The notes under the pieces are model-generated. The model was not told the origin of the DNA and searched no databases. It saw only the letters and a list, made by a program, of their open reading frames with translations. A stretch of DNA of 64,000 nucleotides from positions 620,001 through 684,000 of the forward strand of contig CBDFLD010000022.1 in assembly GCA_965249005.1 (NCBI GenBank), in the 5' to 3' direction. Of the stretch, positions 55,066-63,918 are shown one piece after another. The first letter of the stretch is position 1; each line of letters begins with the position of its first letter. The position numbers and the translations under genes were made by a program. This stretch comes from CBDFLD01 sp965249005. Its GTDB lineage: Bacteria > Acidobacteriota > UBA6911.

Positions 55066-56277
55066 ATGATGATTCGAAACATAGCTCTCGTATGGACGGT
55101 TTTGTATTTTTGTTCGATTCTCGCGTTTTCAGGTTCGCACAAGTTCCGGAAAGTTCAACTCACCGACAAGTACTACTCTGAAGGAGCCAACTTCGGTGAC
55201 CTGAACAGAGACGGTGTGGTGGACGTGGTATACGGCCCTTTTTGGTATGCCGGGCCGGAATTCAAACAACGACATCAGTACTATCCCGGCAAGGAGTTTC
55301 CGGCGGACGGAAAGTACGCGGATAACTTTTTCGTCTGGGTGGACGACTTCGATCGTGACGGCTGGAACGACATCCTCGTTCAAGTGTTTCCCGGCAAGGG
55401 GGCATTCTGGTACGAGAACCCGCGGGGCAAGGACGGCGACTGGAACAAGCACCTGGCCTACCCGGTTGTCGGCAACGAATCGCCGACTTTCGGAGACCTG
55501 ACGGGCGACGCGAGAAACGAGCTCATCTTCACTCATGGGCCTGTTCTCGGATACGCCGAGCCGGACTGGTCCAACCCCACGGAGCCGTGGACATTTCGGG
55601 CCATATCGCCGGAGGGCCGCTTTCGCAATTTCACCCACGGGCTCGGCTTTGGAGACGTCGACGGCGACGGAACCAACGATTTTCTGGAACGGGATGGATG
55701 GTGGGAAAACTCCCGTTCGCTTTCGCCGGGCAAAGAAATGAAGCACCACCCAACCGCCTTCGCGCCGGAAGGACAGCGCGGCGGGGCGCAGATGTATGCC
55801 TATGACGTCGACGGAGACGGGCTCAACGACGTGATCACCTCCTGGGACGGTCACGGATTCGGGTTGGCCTGGTACCAGCAGCAGAGACAGGCGGGCACGA
55901 TATCCTTTTCCGAGCACGTGATCATGAACAAGGAGCCCGGCGACAACAAATTCGGAGTGAAGTTTTCACAGCTGCACGCTGTGAATCTCGCGGATATGAA
56001 TGGAGACGGGTTGAAGGACATCGTGACCGGCAAGTGCTTTTGGGCCCACGGTCCCACGAAAGATCCTGAACCGAACGCGCCGGCGGTTCTGTACTGGTTC
56101 GAGCTCAAGCGCTCACCGGATGGTGCGGCCGAATTCGTTCCTCATCTCGTCGACGATGACTCCGGAGTGGGACGTCAGGTATCGGTGGGAGACATCAGCG
56201 GCAACGGACACACCGATATCGTCGTAGGAAACAAGAAAGGAAGCTTCGTGTTCTTACAAGAAGGCGGTGAGCGGTGA
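55066..56277 (+). CDS. Secreted VCBS/FG-GAP repeat protein
   Basis: About 403 residues with a signal peptide (IALVWTVLYFCSILAFSGS). Calcium-type repeats are plain: GDLNRDGVVDVVYGPFW, VDDFDRDGWNDILVQVF, GDVDGDGTNDFLERDGWW, YDVDGDGLNDVITSWDGHG, ADMNGDGLKDIVTGKCFW and GDISGNGHTDIVVGNKKG. They form a beta-propeller of about seven blades with Asp-rich calcium loops. Such proteins are common beside sugar-degrading genes in marine bacteria and are thought to bind or present ligands. The start is uncertain: ATG 55066 or 55069 has no close ribosome site (GGAG is 18-20 bases away), so a non-ATG start upstream is possible. Confidence 0.8.
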   Translation: MMIRNIALVWTVLYFCSILAFSGSHKFRKVQLTDKYYSEGANFGDLNRDGVVDVVYGPFWYAGPEFKQRHQYYPGKEFPADGKYADNFFVWVDDFDRDGWNDILVQVFPGKGAFWYENPRGKDGDWNKHLAYPVVGNESPTFGDLTGDARNELIFTHGPVLGYAEPDWSNPTEPWTFRAISPEGRFRNFTHGLGFGDVDGDGTNDFLERDGWWENSRSLSPGKEMKHHPTAFAPEGQRGGAQMYAYDVDGDGLNDVITSWDGHGFGLAWYQQQRQAGTISFSEHVIMNKEPGDNKFGVKFSQLHAVNLADMNGDGLKDIVTGKCFWAHGPTKDPEPNAPAVLYWFELKRSPDGAAEFVPHLVDDDSGVGRQVSVGDISGNGHTDIVVGNKKGSFVFLQEGGER

Positions 56278-56315
56278 GCGGTCAGCACCGTTTTGTCCCA
56301 CCTTTCCCCGGTAAC

Positions 56316-57440
56316 TCAGTGATCACTTCGAAACGGCAATATCACCGGTTTTCCGCTTTCCGCTGACTGGCGCGCGGCTTCGATGATCGCCATGACGTCC
56401 AGGTTGAATTCCGCTCCGACGATCCCATCGATGGGACCGTCCGATTGCACCGCGGATATGAAGTAGGAAATAGGGTCCTTGCGACCCTCCGGCAGTGTAC
56501 CCGGCGCCAGTTCGGTACGTTCACGGCCCTGGTAGGCTTCGATCCGGTCTCTTCCCACGAGAACACTTCCTTTGTCACCAAAAACCTCCGCCTCCTGAAA
56601 GCTTCGAGGCAAGTCCCACGACCCTTCGATGATTCCTACATCACCGCCCGAAAAGGAAGCCAGGATTGTCGAGGAGGTATTGGTCTGGTATCGCTCCGGC
56701 CGGGTGTGTCGCGTGACCGCATAGACGGAATTGGGCACTCCGAGGTACCAGCGGAGCCAGACGGCGCCGTAGCAGGCGAAATCCATCAAAGCGCCACCGC
56801 CCCGGCTCTCGTCGTTGAGCCAGGCGAAGAAGCGCTCCCGGCGCACCTCCCCCGCCCCCCTGGGACCGGGTCCTCCGTGGCCAACGATGGAACGCACCCG
56901 CCATACTTTTCCGATCTTTCCACTGCGGGCAAAGTCATACGCCGTGTAGTTTTCCGGCCACCATGCCATCTGGTAATTGACCATCAGCTTGATCTTGTGC
57001 TCGCGCGCGAGCGCCAGCATGCGCTGGGCTTGGTCATAACTTGCGGCCATGGGCTTTTCGAAGATCAGATGGATCCCCAGAGGCGCGCAGACCTCGGCGA
57101 TCTCCAGATGGCGGTCGTTTTCGACAAACGCCCAATCCGCCTTCGGGCTTCGGTCGCGCAGGAGCTTGCGATAGTCTTCGAATTGCGTCACTCCGGGCGC
57201 GTACTTCTCGGCTTCCTGTCGGAGATCCGCATGAGGATCTGCCACCCCCACCAGATCGATCCCGGGCATATCCGCCATTCTTTGAAGGTGGCCCCAGGCG
57301 TGACCGTGGACCAAACCGATGATGCCAATGGGGAAACCCGCGGCTGGATCCTGCGCGGAAGCCACGGCAGGCGTCAGCACAGACGCAACCCACGCGCAGA
57401 GAAATACGCGAATAACGCGGAGAATCAGTCTGGCGGCCAT
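56316..57440 (-). CDS. Gfo/Idh/MocA-family oxidoreductase with signal peptide
   Basis: A 374-residue protein. GGAGGG lies before ATG 57440. A signal peptide (LCAWVASVLTPAVASA) indicates periplasmic action, less common for this family. The Rossmann domain reads PIGIIGLVHGHAWGHLQRM; the usual GxGxxG is altered to G-L-V-H-G-H. EKPMA carries the conserved Lys of the active site, and the C-terminal domain starts at YDFARSGKIGKVWRVRSI. GGGALMDFACYGAVWLRWYL matches the G-G-G-x-x-x-D-x-x-x-H region with H replaced by Y-G-A. It probably oxidises a sugar or related molecule with NAD(P); substrate unknown. No co-directional neighbour within 28 bases on the upstream side except the Lon-like gene. Confidence 0.85.
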   Translation of the reverse strand: MAARLILRVIRVFLCAWVASVLTPAVASAQDPAAGFPIGIIGLVHGHAWGHLQRMADMPGIDLVGVADPHADLRQEAEKYAPGVTQFEDYRKLLRDRSPKADWAFVENDRHLEIAEVCAPLGIHLIFEKPMAASYDQAQRMLALAREHKIKLMVNYQMAWWPENYTAYDFARSGKIGKVWRVRSIVGHGGPGPRGAGEVRRERFFAWLNDESRGGGALMDFACYGAVWLRWYLGVPNSVYAVTRHTRPERYQTNTSSTILASFSGGDVGIIEGSWDLPRSFQEAEVFGDKGSVLVGRDRIEAYQGRERTELAPGTLPEGRKDPISYFISAVQSDGPIDGIVGAEFNLDVMAIIEAARQSAESGKPVILPFRSDH

Positions 57441-57468
57441 AGTCCCTCCGTGGCTCGTTGTTCTTCTC

Positions 57469-59918
57469 TCATGAGGAAGATTCTCCGTCGGTCTCGGAGG
57501 CAGTCTTGCCGGGAGGTTTTGGGGAAGCCATACGCCAGTACGCTCTCGCCATTTTCTTGGCCTTACCGAGCACCGTGTCTTGCGGGTACTGCCCGTCCGG
57601 ATGCGGCCCGCCCGCGGAGAAACCAGTCAGCAGCTCCAGCGCGTCATGAATCGAGCCGACGGCGTAGACATGGAAACGACCCTCTCGGCACGCGGTGACC
57701 ACGTCGTCACGAAGCATCAAATCTTCCGCATTCGCGTCAGGTATGATCACACCTTGGTTTCCGGAAAGTCCCAGACCGAGGCAAGTATCGAAGAACCCCT
57801 CCACTTTTTCCGCCACCGCACCCACCGGCAAGATATGGCCTACCTGATCGATCGCGCCGGTCATGGCAATATCTTGTCGCAGCGGCACGTCGGTCAGGGC
57901 ACTCAGCAAACAACACATCTCGCCCCCGAGGCAGAATCCCCATCGATGCCACCGTAGCTCTGCTCGAAAGCCACCGAGGCGGAAAACGCGAGCGGATGGT
58001 CGGTGCGGAGCAGGTGGCGCAAGAGGCCCCCAAGAATGTAGAAGCCCTTCGTGTGAATGGCGCCTGAAAGCTGAGACTCCCGTTCGATGTTTATCGCTCC
58101 GGCCGTGCCCGGTCCGATCGTCGCGGTAATCCGGGTGGGGAATCCGTAGGTCAGGGGCCCGGCATGAGTGACCGCCAAACCGTTGACTTGACCCACAACG
58201 GCGCCCTGTACCTGGAGTCGAATCGTCCCCTTGGAAACTAGCTTTCGGAACCGGCGTGCCGGAAGGTCGGCCCGGCGCTTCGCGCGCTCGATGGCGCGAT
58301 TCACAGCTTTTTCCGTAACTCGAGTCTCCGCTTCCTTCCGGGCAATGAACGCCGCTTCGCGCGCGATATCGGCCAGGCGTCCAAACCGTGTCGTGAGGCG
58401 ACTCTGACTGGCCGCAATCCGGGCCCCTTGCTCCGCCAGAGCGCCAATGGCGCCGCGAGAAAAGGGAGGCAGTCCCTCCTCCTTGGCGATTCGGGATATG
58501 ACCCCCGCGTAGTAGAGAACTCCATTTTCATCGCGCTCGATGCTGGTGTCAAAATCCGCCAGGACCTTGAACAGGTCCGCGAAGTCTCGATCGTAGGCAT
58601 CCAGCGTGTAGTAAAGGTCCGGATCCCCAAGGAGAATCACCTTCACGTTGATGTCGATCGGTTCGGGCTTGAGGACCGGACCCGACCAGAAGAGCGTCAT
58701 TTCCGAGGGAACGATCTCGAGCTTGCCGGTTCGCAGCGTCCGGATCAACACCTTCCACGCGCCAGGCTCCGCAAGAAGGTCCCGTGCCTCGAGTATGAGG
58801 AATCCCCCGTCTGCCCGCAGTATGGAGCCGGCCTTGATCATCATGTGATTCGAGCGGACCACGCCGCCGACAAATTCCCGCTCGATGTTTCCAAGCAGCT
58901 TCTGAAGCGATGGCGTGTTCTCGACCACGATGGGACACGATTCGCCGGCGTCGTGACTCAGCACCATGTTGACCTGATAGAGCGCGGTGAACTCCTGGTC
59001 GTCCTTCAAGGTTTTCAGGCGATTGCGAATCAGATCGTCCATCAACTCGTCCAGAAACGTCTTGACCGATTCCTGGGGAAACGACTGCTCGATCCCTTTG
59101 ACCCATCGATCGAGCAAGGACCGCGATTCCGAATCATACAGGTCCTGAACCGCGTTGCGATGCTTGTCCTGGATCTCCTGGATTTTTTCGCTGACTTCCT
59201 TGAAGCGTTTCTCGAACGACGTGATTTTCTCGATCAGCTGTTCCGCGTCCTCCTCCGTGATCACACCCTGAGAGCGAAGTTCCCGAAATCGCTCCATCGG
59301 AGCCGGTTTGCCGTCTATGACGGGAAGAATGGACGGACGGACGGTCTGGCCTACCTGGATGGGCACGACGGCGAGTTTCGCTTCCTTCAGTTCTTGTTCG
59401 AACGGATCTCCCATCTGGCGCATTCGCTCCTGCACCGCCTCATCCAGTTTTTCCTTCTGGGCACGCAGCGTGTCGGAGGCAAGGCTCGGAACCAGTTCGT
59501 TGCCGATGAAATCGACCAGCTGCTGGACCCGTGCGCGCAATTGGTCCCCATGTCCCCGAGGCACAGTAATGAGCCGAGGGCGGTCCGGATGGGAGAAGTT
59601 GTGCACGTAGCAGCGGTCTTCCGCCAGCGGACAGGAAGGTTGGATTTCGGTCATCAGCTTGCGAACCAGGGTCATGCGTCCGGTTCCGGTCAGCCCGCGC
59701 ACGAACACGTTTTGACCGGGCCCGGAATTTTCGAGGCCAAATGTCAGCGCCTCCATGGCATCGTCCTGACCCACGACACCTGAAATTGGTTCTACCTCTT
59801 CGGTGGACTCGAAGGGAAGCCAGCGCTCGTCGACGCACCAACGCAGTGCTTCTGGAACGAGCCTGAGATCCCTTCGATCGACCGGTTTGAGATCATTGCG
59901 TTTGCTGGATGGACTCAT
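57469..59918 (-). pseudogene. Lon-like ATP-dependent protease with a one-base frameshift in a G run
   Basis: Two frames (59918-57903 and about 57927-57469) together encode an 816-residue LonB/AAA-type Lon-like protease. The first has SGVVGQDDAMEALTFGLE, a P-loop-like GLTGTGRMTLVRKL, a long coiled-coil insertion (about residues 180-290), ADGGFLILEARDLL as Walker B, and GGIDGDSAS with the catalytic Ser. The second has MCCLLSALTDVPLRQDIAMT and PVGAVAEKVEGFFDTC with the catalytic Lys. One extra G in the run at 57923-57927 (CCCCC on the plus strand) would join them as GDSASGGEMCCLLSAL. As given, the protease loses its Ser-Lys pair. A homopolymer sequencing error is the simplest cause. Confidence 0.88.
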
Positions 59919-60046
59919 GAAAACCTTTCAAAGGGTGGCCTACCTTCCCGCCCGGAACCTCGCGTGCCGAGCCGGTCTAGGCATTCGTGATCGATGCAGG
60001 GTTCATCAATTTACAGGCCCGGACCTCGAATTACAAGACGCTCTGA

Positions 60047-60075
60047 TTGACCCCTATTTTTCGCAAACCTACAAT
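60047..60075 (+). promoter_or_regulatory. Near-consensus promoter for the membrane protein gene
   Basis: TTGACC at 60047-60052, a 17-base spacer and TACAAT at 60070-60075: ten of twelve consensus bases at ideal spacing, about 70 bases before ATG 60145. Confidence 0.65.
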
Positions 60076-60106
60076 GCAAGACTGAGAGTTGCATGTGCGA
60101 TAGGTC

Positions 60107-60121
60107 GCCCACGCCGTGGGC
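60107..60121. promoter_or_regulatory. Perfect palindrome in the leader, possible operator
   Basis: GCCCACGCCGTGGGC: 7-base arms around one base, placed about 30 bases after the -10 box and before the ribosome site (AAGGA). It could bind a regulator or fold in the mRNA leader. Confidence 0.45.
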
Positions 60122-60144
60122 GAGGCTTCGTGAAGGAATACGAA

Positions 60145-61107
60145 ATGAAAAACCAACCGAGTCAAAGCTGGCCCCAGGCCGCAGCCTTTGCCTGGGCAAT
60201 CTTATGGCGCACGGCCATCGTTGCCTTTCTCCCAACGGCTCTTGTTGCCGTCCTCACCCAGTCTTCGGACCCCGGAACCCAGATCCTTTCGTTCCTCCTT
60301 CGATTGGCGGTCGCCCTGTTGGCGCTTGCGGTCGCGGCGGGCTGGCTCGAGCGTCGGGGACAATACCGCATTCAAAAAGTGGCAGCAGGGCATCTGGGAG
60401 AAACTGCTTCGGCAACGCCGTTGCAACCGGAGGCCGCGCCCGGCGACGAAACGGAAACGGCAGCAGACGGCTCAACAAAAAGTTCTCGATTCTTTTCCCC
60501 GATTCCAATTACCTGGCTGAGCCTGTTCGTTGTCTATGGTGCTTTCTGGCTCTGGTACGGAGGCGCGGGAGATCCTTTGGCCCCGGAGGAGGTTGCGCGT
60601 GTTGTCGAACTTGCGGACCAAAACTACCCGGACGACCCGGGAGTGTCGGATCGGGTTCGACGCTTCGCAGAAACGGACGATGGCAACGAGTTTTTTGTGG
60701 TCAATCTCGTGAAGAATCGTGATTCGTCCGAACCATCCATCGACAGGAAAGCCGGACTGCGCCAGTTGTTCAACCTCGTCTCCCGGGCGGGGCATCCTGT
60801 GGCGGGGGGAAACGCGATTGTCAACCTGATGGAGTACGAGGGAGCCACCCGCTGGAATCAGATCATGGTCGTTCGTTATCGAAGCCGACGCGATCTACTG
60901 GAAGTGATGGCGACGAGTGCCTTCGCAGAGCACGCAAGAAAAAATGCCCCCCAGTTCGAAAAGGTCGTCAAACTGGCTGCCACGCCGTCGGCAGGGTTTT
61001 ACGCGGGGCCTCGGACCATTGTGGCAGTGCTGCTGGCCATTGTGGGCTTGTTGACGCAAGCTATCCTGCGAAGGAAGAAAACTGGGGACGTTCCCCACGT
61101 TTCCTAG
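60145..61107 (+). CDS. Membrane protein with a DUF1330-like domain
   Basis: A 320-residue protein. ATG 60145 follows AAGGA; the long frame from 59803 is a shadow of the divergent Lon-like gene. Four membrane spans are seen (about residues 8-32, 38-62, 125-145 and 292-312). Between the third and fourth lies a domain of about 120 residues resembling the DUF1330/dimeric alpha-beta barrel fold (FFVVNLVKNRDS, GNAIVNLMEYEGATRWNQIM, VRYRSRRDLLEVMATSAFAE). The last eight residues, TGDVPHVS, come from the palindromic repeat at 61084. Function unknown. Confidence 0.7.
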   Translation: MKNQPSQSWPQAAAFAWAILWRTAIVAFLPTALVAVLTQSSDPGTQILSFLLRLAVALLALAVAAGWLERRGQYRIQKVAAGHLGETASATPLQPEAAPGDETETAADGSTKSSRFFSPIPITWLSLFVVYGAFWLWYGGAGDPLAPEEVARVVELADQNYPDDPGVSDRVRRFAETDDGNEFFVVNLVKNRDSSEPSIDRKAGLRQLFNLVSRAGHPVAGGNAIVNLMEYEGATRWNQIMVVRYRSRRDLLEVMATSAFAEHARKNAPQFEKVVKLAATPSAGFYAGPRTIVAVLLAIVGLLTQAILRRKKTGDVPHVS

Positions 61108-61159
61108 TTTTTTTCGCGAACTGCATCCCCAAAAACCAGGAAACGTGGGGGACGTCCCC
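61084..61159. repeat. Palindromic dispersed repeat, copy B, at a convergent junction
   Basis: Arms GGGGACGTTCCCCACGTTT and AAACGTGGGGGACGTCCCC, with an inner TTTCGCGAACTGCATCCCC. In reverse complement it aligns along its length with copy A at 41935-42017. It supplies the last codons and stop of the rightward membrane protein gene and lies just before the stop of the leftward ilvD-type gene. Confidence 0.85.
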
Positions 61160-61164
61160 ATTTA

Positions 61165-62868
61165 TCACCGCGTGGGCGGCCTACATTTTGGGTGGTAGTG
61201 GTGGCTCACGCAGCCATGGTGGGCCTGGGCCGTGGAGGCACTGAAGTCGGCCAGGTAGCCTCGCTGGTGAGATAGGGCAGGTGGGGACCACCGAGAGCTT
61301 CTGTTCTTCAACTCGGGGTCGCTCACGTGCAGCTTGATCTCTCCTTCCAGCAGATCGAAGGATATCTCGTCGCCGTCCTCGACCAGAGCAATAGGGCCGC
61401 CCACGGCAGCCTCCGGCGAGCAGTGTACTCCGATGGCACCATGGGACACTCCCGAAACACGGGTGTCCGAAAGAAACGCGACCTTGCCATCGAGCTCCGG
61501 AACGGCGAGCGCTGCCGTCGCGACCAGAACTTCGGGCATACCGGCCGCCACCGGTCCCAGATCGCGAAGCACGATGATGCTTCCCTGCTGTATTTTCCGG
61601 CTTGCAACGGCATCGACGATCTCCTTCGCGTCTGAAAAACAGACCGCGCGTCCCTTGAAGTGCGCGTCCTGCATGCTGGAAACCTTGAAGACGATCCCTT
61701 CCGGCGCCAGATTCCCGAAGCAGATCTGCATGTCGGCGTACTCCTTGAACGGAGTATCGGTCGGGGCAATGAGCTCCTGGTTCGAGGGCACACTGCCTAG
61801 CTCCGCAAGATTATCCGACAGCGTGCGACCGGTGACCGTCAGGCAAGAACCGTCTAGAATGCCCGCATCGAGCAGGTGCTTGAGAAGCAGAGGCGTTCCG
61901 CCAATCCTGTGCAAATCGACCATCGTGTGCGTGCCCCGGGGGGCAAAGTTACAAAAAACTGGTGTGCGGCGCAGGATCGGTTGTATGTCCCTCAAGCTAA
62001 AATCTACCGCCGCCTCGCGCGCCAGTGCCAGCAAGTGGAGAACACCGTTGGTAGATCCGCCAATGGCGGCAATGGTTGCCGCGGCGTTCTCGAATGCCTT
62101 GCGCGTCAGAATATCTCGAGGACGACAGTTCAGTTCCAGCAGCTTGCGCACCGCCGCTCCTGCACCCAAGCATTCATCGAGCTTCTCCTTTGCAACGGCA
62201 GGAATGGAGCTGGAAAACGGCAGACTCAACCCGATGGCTTCCAGCGCAATCCCCCAGGTGTTGAAGGAAGCGGCGATGCCGCAACCGCCCGGTCCGGGGC
62301 AGGCCAAGCGCAGAATACTGTCGGCCTCACTTTGTTCGATGGCTCCGACCGAGAGCGCGGCCTGGGAGTCGTAGACATCGAGGATGGTAATGTCGCGCTC
62401 GCCGAGGCAACCGGGCATGATGCTTCCGCCGTTGACGATAAGGCCGGGGTAGTTGAGCCGCGCCAGCGCCATGGCGAAACCGGGCCCGTTCTTGTCGCAG
62501 TGATGCAGCCCGACCAGCGCGTCGTAACAATGCGCGCTCACGACGCATTCCGCTGCGTTGGCGATCATGTTCCGGGAGGCCAGACTACTGCTCCCCCCTT
62601 CGTGCCCCTGAGTAATGTTGTCGCTGACGGCGGGCACTCCAAAGGGAAAGCCGATGAGGCCGGCTTCCTTGCATCCGTCTGCGATGCGCCGACCAAGCTC
62701 ATAGGCATGGACGTTGCAGAGATTCCCATCGAGAAGGGGCACGCCGATTCCAATCTGCGCCCTGTCAAAATCTCCGTCCTCGAAACCGAGACCGTAGTAG
62801 AAGGCGTTGCCGGCCTGCTGCCAGCCTCCGGTGATGTGACGGCTGTTCCAGTTGAGTCTTGCGTTCAT
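61165..62868 (-). CDS. IlvD/Edd-family dehydratase (dihydroxy-acid or sugar-acid dehydratase)
   Basis: A 567-residue iron-sulfur dehydratase. ATG 62868 overlaps the stop of the esterase gene upstream (ATGA). Cluster ligands by position: Cys51 in GNLCNVH, Cys124 in HHCDKNGPG, and Cys190 or Cys196 in CPGPGGCG, close to 49, 122 and 195 of known dehydratases. Other motifs: SDNITQGHEG, NGGSIMPG, AAIGGSTNGVLHL, PEGIVFKVSS, LSDTRVSGVSHGAIGVHCSP and ALVEDGDEISFD. Family members act either in branched amino-acid synthesis or on sugar acids such as arabinonate. The esterase partner and arabinosidase context favour a sugar acid, by inference. A basic, His-rich tail of about 30 residues (SSTAQAHHGCVSHHYHPK-like) is unusual. 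Confidence 0.85.
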   Translation of the reverse strand: MNARLNWNSRHITGGWQQAGNAFYYGLGFEDGDFDRAQIGIGVPLLDGNLCNVHAYELGRRIADGCKEAGLIGFPFGVPAVSDNITQGHEGGSSSLASRNMIANAAECVVSAHCYDALVGLHHCDKNGPGFAMALARLNYPGLIVNGGSIMPGCLGERDITILDVYDSQAALSVGAIEQSEADSILRLACPGPGGCGIAASFNTWGIALEAIGLSLPFSSSIPAVAKEKLDECLGAGAAVRKLLELNCRPRDILTRKAFENAAATIAAIGGSTNGVLHLLALAREAAVDFSLRDIQPILRRTPVFCNFAPRGTHTMVDLHRIGGTPLLLKHLLDAGILDGSCLTVTGRTLSDNLAELGSVPSNQELIAPTDTPFKEYADMQICFGNLAPEGIVFKVSSMQDAHFKGRAVCFSDAKEIVDAVASRKIQQGSIIVLRDLGPVAAGMPEVLVATAALAVPELDGKVAFLSDTRVSGVSHGAIGVHCSPEAAVGGPIALVEDGDEISFDLLEGEIKLHVSDPELKNRSSRWSPPALSHQRGYLADFSASTAQAHHGCVSHHYHPKCRPPTR

Positions 62869-63839
62869 TCCTTTTCCATCAGGTGGCTGTCGAACCAGTC
62901 GACCAGCATGGGAATGTGCTCGGAAATGTTCGGCCAACCATGCGCCCCGCCCTCTCGCACCACGAGCTTGGCCTGAACCCCGGCTTGCTGCAATCTTTCG
63001 ACGATGAGCTGACTCTGCTGGATGGGAACCAGCTTGTCCGCATCGCCATGAATGATCAACGTCGGAGGATCATCGTCCGAAACGTGTGTGATCGGAGAAA
63101 TCTCCCGGCCGAGTTCGAGGATACGAGCGACATCCCGGACAGGAACGTAGGATCGAATCTCGGAATCGAACTCGTGAAAGTCGAACGGAGCCCGAAAGTT
63201 CTTCAGGATACCTCGCCCGAGTGCGATCTCTCCGGGTTGCCCGTAGTTCAAAAAATCAGTGGGTGGAAAGAAGCAGGCCACGGCGGCCACGCGGCTCGAT
63301 TCGCGATCGACCGGATCCTCCTCCTCGGCATCCGCAGGCAAGCCTGCCGTTGCTTGCATGAGCGACAGATGTCCGCCCGCCGAGCCACCGGTGATTCCCA
63401 ATCGATCGGGATCCACGCCGTACTGCTTGGCATGGTAACGAATAAACCGAACTGCTCGATGCATGTCTTCCAGAATCTCGGGAATCGTGTACTTCGGCTG
63501 GCTGCCGTGAACGACGGCAAAAACGGTGTAGCCGCTTTCCAAGAATTGGTTGATCATGCCGGTGAAGAGCGGATGAGCGAAACGGCCGCGATGCGACACC
63601 CAGCCCCCGCTGATAGCCAGGATGCAGCCGAGTCCCTTCGGACTCTCCGGCACGAACACCTCCATCGTCAAAGCGACTCCGTGCTTTCTTCCATAGATCA
63701 CTTCCTCCCGCCGGGCAGACTCCATGGCCTGCGCCCGGGAGCGCACCGCGGACTCGCTGGCCGCGTGGCCGGAGTCCGCAGAAATCAATGAGAGACACAA
63801 GGCCATCGCGAGGGTCAGGACCGATTTGGTTGGTTTCAT
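62865..63839 (-). CDS. Secreted alpha/beta hydrolase, BD-FAE / acetyl-esterase-like
   Basis: A 324-residue enzyme with a signal peptide (TLAMALCLSLISADSGHA) and AAAGGA before ATG 63839. The fold is marked by LGCILAISGGWVSHRGRF (oxyanion region), the nucleophile motif GITGGSAGGHLSL, PTLIIHGDADKLVPIQQS with the acid, and REGGAHGWPN with the His. These match the BD-FAE group of glycan esterases. It probably removes acyl groups from plant or algal glycans in the periplasm. It is translationally coupled to the dehydratase gene that follows, an odd pairing of a secreted and a cytoplasmic enzyme. Confidence 0.88.
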   Translation of the reverse strand: MKPTKSVLTLAMALCLSLISADSGHAASESAVRSRAQAMESARREEVIYGRKHGVALTMEVFVPESPKGLGCILAISGGWVSHRGRFAHPLFTGMINQFLESGYTVFAVVHGSQPKYTIPEILEDMHRAVRFIRYHAKQYGVDPDRLGITGGSAGGHLSLMQATAGLPADAEEEDPVDRESSRVAAVACFFPPTDFLNYGQPGEIALGRGILKNFRAPFDFHEFDSEIRSYVPVRDVARILELGREISPITHVSDDDPPTLIIHGDADKLVPIQQSQLIVERLQQAGVQAKLVVREGGAHGWPNISEHIPMLVDWFDSHLMEKE

Positions 63840-63876
63840 GTCTTTCCTTTCCAGAAAGCCGCCGCAGGCTCCGTCG

Positions 63877-63918
63877 GTGCTGTCGCGCAAGTGCTGTCGC
63901 GCGAGTGCTGTCGCGCGA
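63877..63918 (+). repeat. Three tandem copies of a 14-bp unit
   Basis: GTGCTGTCGCGCRA three times (63877-63890, 63891-63904, 63905-63918) with one differing base. It lies in the leader region of the esterase gene. It is too short and spacer-free to be CRISPR. Confidence 0.9.

Noticed and set aside
57900..57960. Programmed frameshifting in the Lon-like gene
   Set aside because: No classical slippery heptamer and no stimulatory structure is obvious; loss of one G in a homopolymer explains it better.
58428..59783. 451-residue plus-strand frame, plus others of similar size at 34973-36391, 42269-43444, 14091-15257 and 56445-57698
   Set aside because: All lie antisense to genes with clear family motifs; long antisense frames are expected in GC-rich DNA.
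59803..60144. N-terminal extension of the membrane protein gene
   Set aside because: It overlaps the divergent Lon-like gene and has no membrane or family pattern; ATG 60145 has a ribosome site.
61876..62976. 366-residue plus-strand frame
   Set aside because: Antisense to the IlvD-type gene, which has conserved cluster cysteines.
63877..63918. CRISPR-like array
   Set aside because: Three 14-bp units directly abut with no spacers.
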